Notes under the pieces: model-generated
The model's database searches: none
What the model saw: only the letters and a program-made list of their open reading frames with translations
Told to the model about the DNA's origin: nothing
Made by a program: the position numbers and the translations under genes
Source: JAGOEX01 sp964630905
GTDB taxonomy: Bacteria; UBP6; UBA1177
Length of the DNA stretch: 64,000 nt
Direction: 5' to 3'
NCBI GenBank assembly: GCA_964630905.1
Contig: CAZVWR010000011.1
Location: forward strand, 13,783 to 77,782
Shown: piece after piece, positions 60,705 to 64,000 of the stretch
Layout of the letters: each line of letters starts with the position of its first letter
Numbering within the stretch: the first letter of the stretch is position 1

Positions 60705-62792
60705 GTGAGCACCGTGAAAAGCAACATAGCCCTGGAGGACATCCGCAACATCGGGATAATGGCCCATATTGATGCGGGTAAGACTACCACCACGGAAAGA
60801 ATACTTTTCTATACAGGTGTTTCACGGAAAATGGGTGAAGTTCATGAAGGTACCGCCGTCATGGACTGGATGGAGCAGGAACAGGAACGCGGCATAACAA
60901 TTACTTCGGCGGCAACGACATGTTACTGGAAGAATAAGAGGATAAACATCATCGACACTCCCGGCCATGTTGATTTTACCATCGAAGTTGAAAGATCGCT
61001 CAGAGTTCTTGACGGAGCGGTTGCCGTATTCTGTGCCGTAGGAGGGGTTGAACCTCAATCTGAAACAGTATGGAGACAGGCCGACAGATACAAAGTTCCA
61101 AGGTTGGCGTTTGTCAATAAGATGGACCGTATCGGAGCTGATTTCTTTAATGTTATTAATATGATGGGAGCAAAACTCGGAGCAAGGGCACTTGCACTTC
61201 AGATTCCTGTGGGAAAAGAGGATGTCTTCCTTGGCATAATCGACCTTGTGGAAATGTCCACCCGTTATTATGACAGCGATGTGCTTGGAGCCACATATAG
61301 AGTTGAGCGTGAGATCCCTGCTGATTATGCTGATATAGTAAGTGAACACAGGGAGAAACTTTTTGAAGCACTTTCAGATTTTGACGAAGATATAATGAAT
61401 CTCTTTCTTGAAGGGAAGACAGATATAGAGCCCTCAAAAATAAAGAGCGCTATCAGAAAAGCGGTTATCAAAAATGCCATTTTTCCTGTTTTCTGCGGCA
61501 GTTCATTCAAAAACAAAGGTGTACAGCTTCTTCTTGATGCAGTTGTTGACTATCTTCCCTCTCCACTAGATCTTCCTCCTGTAAAGGTTGAAAGTCTTAA
61601 AAAAGAGAAGGAAAAATTTGTTGTTCCTACCGACGACCTGCCGGGAGCGCTCATTTTTAAGATAATGTCGGATCCTTTTGTCGGCGAACTCAGTTTTGTA
61701 AGGGTTTACTGTGGCGAACTTAAGGTGGGCCAGCAGTATTACAACGCTCTTTCAGATAAAGTTGAACGGATTGGAAGACTGCTGAGAATGCATGCCAACA
61801 AGAGAGAAGATGTCGATACTATTCCTTCAGGTAATATCGGTGCCGTAGTCGGCCTCAAATATGCAACGACAGGTTCAACGCTCTGTTCAAAACAGGATCC
61901 GTTCCTTTTTGAAAAGATCAAGTTCCCTGAACCGGTTATAAGTATAGCAATTGAACCCAAGACAAAAGCTGATGAAGACAAGCTGTCCTATTCACTTGAA
62001 AAACTTGCAAAAGAAGATCCGAGTTTCAGAGTGCATACCGATGAAGAGACTGGACAGACACTCATCTCTGGCATGGGAGAACTACATCTTGAAGTTCTTG
62101 TTGAAAGAATGCGCAGAGAATTCAAAGTCGATGCAAATGTAGGAAGTCCGACAGTCAGCTATCGCGAAACTTTCTCAAAAACTGTGAAAATGGAACACAA
62201 GCTGGTAAAACAGACTGGTGGCAAAGGACAGTTTGCACATGTTATTATGGAGTTTGAGCCACTTCCGTCAGGGAGCGGTGTTCTTTTTGAGAGTCATATA
62301 AAAGGTGGAGCTATTCCTTCTTTATTTGTTAATGCAGTCGAAAAAGGGATAAAAACAGCTGTTTACGGCGGAAGATACGGATATCCTGTGGTTGATGTTA
62401 AAGTAAAGCTTATGGATGGCTCTTTTCATGAAGTCGATTCATCTGAAATGGCTTTCAAGTCAGCCGCGGCAAGCTGTTTTAAAGATGCTGAAGAGAAATC
62501 AAATCCTAAAATACTTGAGCCTGTAATGAAGGTTGAGATAAGTGTCCCCGAACAGTATATGGGTGACGTAATAGGTAATCTACAATCAAAGAGAGCCGAA
62601 ATAGAAGGATACGAAAATATTGCAGGCGGGATTAGAATGATCAAGGTTTCGGTGCCTCTTTCTGAAATGTTCGGATATATGACAAGTTTAAGATCTCAGA
62701 CACAGGGCAGAGGAACTTTTACAATGGAATTTTCCCATTACAAGGAAATTCCTGAAAACATAAAGAAGCAGAAGTTTGGCATAACTTTTTAA
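60705..62792 (+). CDS. fusA: Elongation factor G
   Basis: A 695-residue translocation GTPase. NIGIMAHIDAGKTTTTERIL (G1), DTPGHVDFTIEV (G3) and NKMD (G4) are intact. Later GSGVLFESHIKGG and DGSFHEVDSSEMAF lie in domains IV. KQTGGKGQFAHVIMEF in the linker region differs from the gammaproteobacterial form and may mark a spd-type EF-G1; phylogeny would settle this. GTG start with AAAAGGAG upstream. Confidence 0.5.
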   Translation: MSTVKSNIALEDIRNIGIMAHIDAGKTTTTERILFYTGVSRKMGEVHEGTAVMDWMEQEQERGITITSAATTCYWKNKRINIIDTPGHVDFTIEVERSLRVLDGAVAVFCAVGGVEPQSETVWRQADRYKVPRLAFVNKMDRIGADFFNVINMMGAKLGARALALQIPVGKEDVFLGIIDLVEMSTRYYDSDVLGATYRVEREIPADYADIVSEHREKLFEALSDFDEDIMNLFLEGKTDIEPSKIKSAIRKAVIKNAIFPVFCGSSFKNKGVQLLLDAVVDYLPSPLDLPPVKVESLKKEKEKFVVPTDDLPGALIFKIMSDPFVGELSFVRVYCGELKVGQQYYNALSDKVERIGRLLRMHANKREDVDTIPSGNIGAVVGLKYATTGSTLCSKQDPFLFEKIKFPEPVISIAIEPKTKADEDKLSYSLEKLAKEDPSFRVHTDEETGQTLISGMGELHLEVLVERMRREFKVDANVGSPTVSYRETFSKTVKMEHKLVKQTGGKGQFAHVIMEFEPLPSGSGVLFESHIKGGAIPSLFVNAVEKGIKTAVYGGRYGYPVVDVKVKLMDGSFHEVDSSEMAFKSAAASCFKDAEEKSNPKILEPVMKVEISVPEQYMGDVIGNLQSKRAEIEGYENIAGGIRMIKVSVPLSEMFGYMTSLRSQTQGRGTFTMEFSHYKEIPENIKKQKFGITF

Positions 62793-62804
62793 AAGGAGAT
62801 TATG

Positions 62805-63998
62805 ATGGCAAAAGCGAAGTTTGAAAGGGCGAAGCCCCATGTAAACATTGGTACTATTGGTCATATAGACCATGGTAAGACGACACTTACTGCGGCGATC
62901 ACAAAAACGCTTGCGGCGAGAGGTACAGCGAAGTATGTAAGCTTTGACAATATTGACAAGGCACCTGAAGAAAGAGAAAGAGGAATCACAATAGCGACGG
63001 CCCATGTTGAATATGAGACAGCGAACCGTCACTATGCGCATGTAGACTGTCCCGGACACGCTGACTATGTAAAGAACATGATCACCGGAGCGGCACAGAT
63101 GGACGGAGCGATCCTTGTAGTGAGTGCTGCAGACGGTCCGATGCCTCAGACAAGAGAGCACATACTTCTGAGCCGTCAGGTCGGCGTACCGTACATGGTG
63201 GTTTTTCTTAACAAGGTTGATGTTGTTGACGATCCTGAGCTTGTAGAGCTTGTGGAAATGGAGATAAGAGAACTTCTTTCAGTGTATGAATTTCCCGGAG
63301 ACGAGATCCCGATAGTTAAAGGGAGTGCATTGAAGGCTCTTAATACAGATGATGCTGAAGGACCTGATGCACAGTGTATTCATGAGCTTATGGCTGCGGT
63401 TGATCAATATGTTCCTGTTCCCCAGCGTGACATAGACAAGCCTTTTCTTATGCCGATAGAAGATGTATTCAGCATCAGCGGCAGAGGTACGGTTGTAACG
63501 GGCAGGATTGAAAGAGGCATAGTTAAAGTTGGTGACAAAGTTCAGATAGTGGGAATCACACCGACCCAGGAAACGACCTGTACAGGCGTTGAGATGTTCA
63601 GAAAGCTTCTTGATGAAGGGAGAGCAGGTGACAATGTAGGCTGTCTTCTCAGAGGCACGAAGAAGGAAGAAGTTGAAAGAGGTCAGGTTCTTGCGAAACC
63701 GGGGAGCATTACTCCGCATACCAAGTTCATGGGAGAGTGCTATGTGTTGACGAAGGAAGAAGGCGGAAGACACACACCGTTCTTTACGGGATACCGTCCT
63801 CAGTTCTTTTTCAGAACTACCGATGTAACCGGAAATCTTGATCTTCCAGAAGGAATCAAGATGGTTATGCCCGGCGACAATGTAACTATCAATGTTAATC
63901 TGATAGTTCCGATAGCAATGGACGAAGGTCTCCGTTTTGCTATCAGAGAAGGTGGCAGGACTGTAGGTTCAGGTGTTGTTTCTAAGATAATTGAATAG
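62805..63998 (+). CDS. tuf: Elongation factor Tu
   Basis: A 397-residue GTPase that brings aminoacyl-tRNA to the ribosome. GHIDHGKTTLTAAI (G1), DCPGHADYVKNMITGAAQMD (G3 region) and NKVD (G4) are intact, as are the domain II and III motifs (GRGTVVTGRIERG, PFFTGYRPQFFFRTTDVTG). AAGGAG six bases before ATG 62805 fixes the start over ATG 62802. The gene is complete and ends two bases before the window edge. Confidence 0.5.
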   Translation: MAKAKFERAKPHVNIGTIGHIDHGKTTLTAAITKTLAARGTAKYVSFDNIDKAPEERERGITIATAHVEYETANRHYAHVDCPGHADYVKNMITGAAQMDGAILVVSAADGPMPQTREHILLSRQVGVPYMVVFLNKVDVVDDPELVELVEMEIRELLSVYEFPGDEIPIVKGSALKALNTDDAEGPDAQCIHELMAAVDQYVPVPQRDIDKPFLMPIEDVFSISGRGTVVTGRIERGIVKVGDKVQIVGITPTQETTCTGVEMFRKLLDEGRAGDNVGCLLRGTKKEEVERGQVLAKPGSITPHTKFMGECYVLTKEEGGRHTPFFTGYRPQFFFRTTDVTGNLDLPEGIKMVMPGDNVTINVNLIVPIAMDEGLRFAIREGGRTVGSGVVSKIIE

Positions 63999-64000
63999 AT

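Overview
The window looks like chromosomal DNA of an uncultured, moderately AT-rich diderm bacterium. This is inferred from many predicted lipoproteins (lipobox cysteines), several small predicted outer-membrane barrels, a lipoyl-synthesis gene (lipB) and a complete str ribosomal operon at the right end. Lineage hints are an AgmX/PglI-type lipoprotein, a MopE-like Cys/Asp-rich tail on a secreted protease, PEGA-domain Ser/Thr kinase signalling, PilZ, and lipoproteins with Asp/Glu/Thr or (N/D)TG linkers. These resemble Myxococcota/Bdellovibrionota-like groups; no 16S gene is present to confirm it. Promoters are mostly TTGACx-N16/17-TAxxxT, and TTG starts are common.

Layout. 1-8143 is an accessory region. 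It holds a cut-off XRE regulator with a 26-bp near-palindrome, a P-loop protein, an ankyrin-like lipoprotein, an AAA15-type ATPase with what looks like a decayed RloB-type partner, and a nucleotidyltransferase pair that may be a toxin-antitoxin or abortive-infection module. Two degenerate copies of the 3' end of the alpha-2-macroglobulin gene (complete gene at 8144-14293) lie among these genes and mark past rearrangement. 8144-21456 (minus strand) is an envelope region: alpha-2-macroglobulin, Na/Pi transporter, lipase-like hydrolase, Xaa-Pro peptidase, toroid lipoprotein and a TG-repeat lipoprotein.

21828-25516 is the most striking metabolic unit: a lysine 2,3-aminomutase with its substrate residues conserved, two ATP-grasp ligases and a GNAT acetyltransferase, all translationally coupled. 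It probably makes a beta-lysine-derived, acetylated or amide-linked small molecule. 25495-28082 holds housekeeping genes trmL, rsgA and maf. 28223-37106 runs from an AgmX-like lipoprotein through PilZ, NhaC and formate-THF ligase into an ECF sigma/anti-sigma pair followed by secreted, barrel and EGF-repeat lipoprotein genes.

37195-40605 encodes a CheR-PAS-histidine kinase-receiver hybrid. 40598-43174 is a tightly overlapping minus-strand operon (flavin reductase, MBL hydrolase, APH-type kinase, GNAT). 43303-49133 carries a nucleotidyltransferase/glycosyltransferase pair, barrel paralogues, an esterase lipoprotein and an HD protein. 49253-54070 is an operon of Ser/Thr kinase, PIN-PhoH, phosphoesterase, lipB and a lipoprotein. 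It is followed by a LysM protein, an orphan sensor kinase and a subtilisin-like protease. 59749-63998 is the promoter plus rpsL-rpsG-fusA-tuf. No tRNA, rRNA, CRISPR array or intact insertion sequence was seen.
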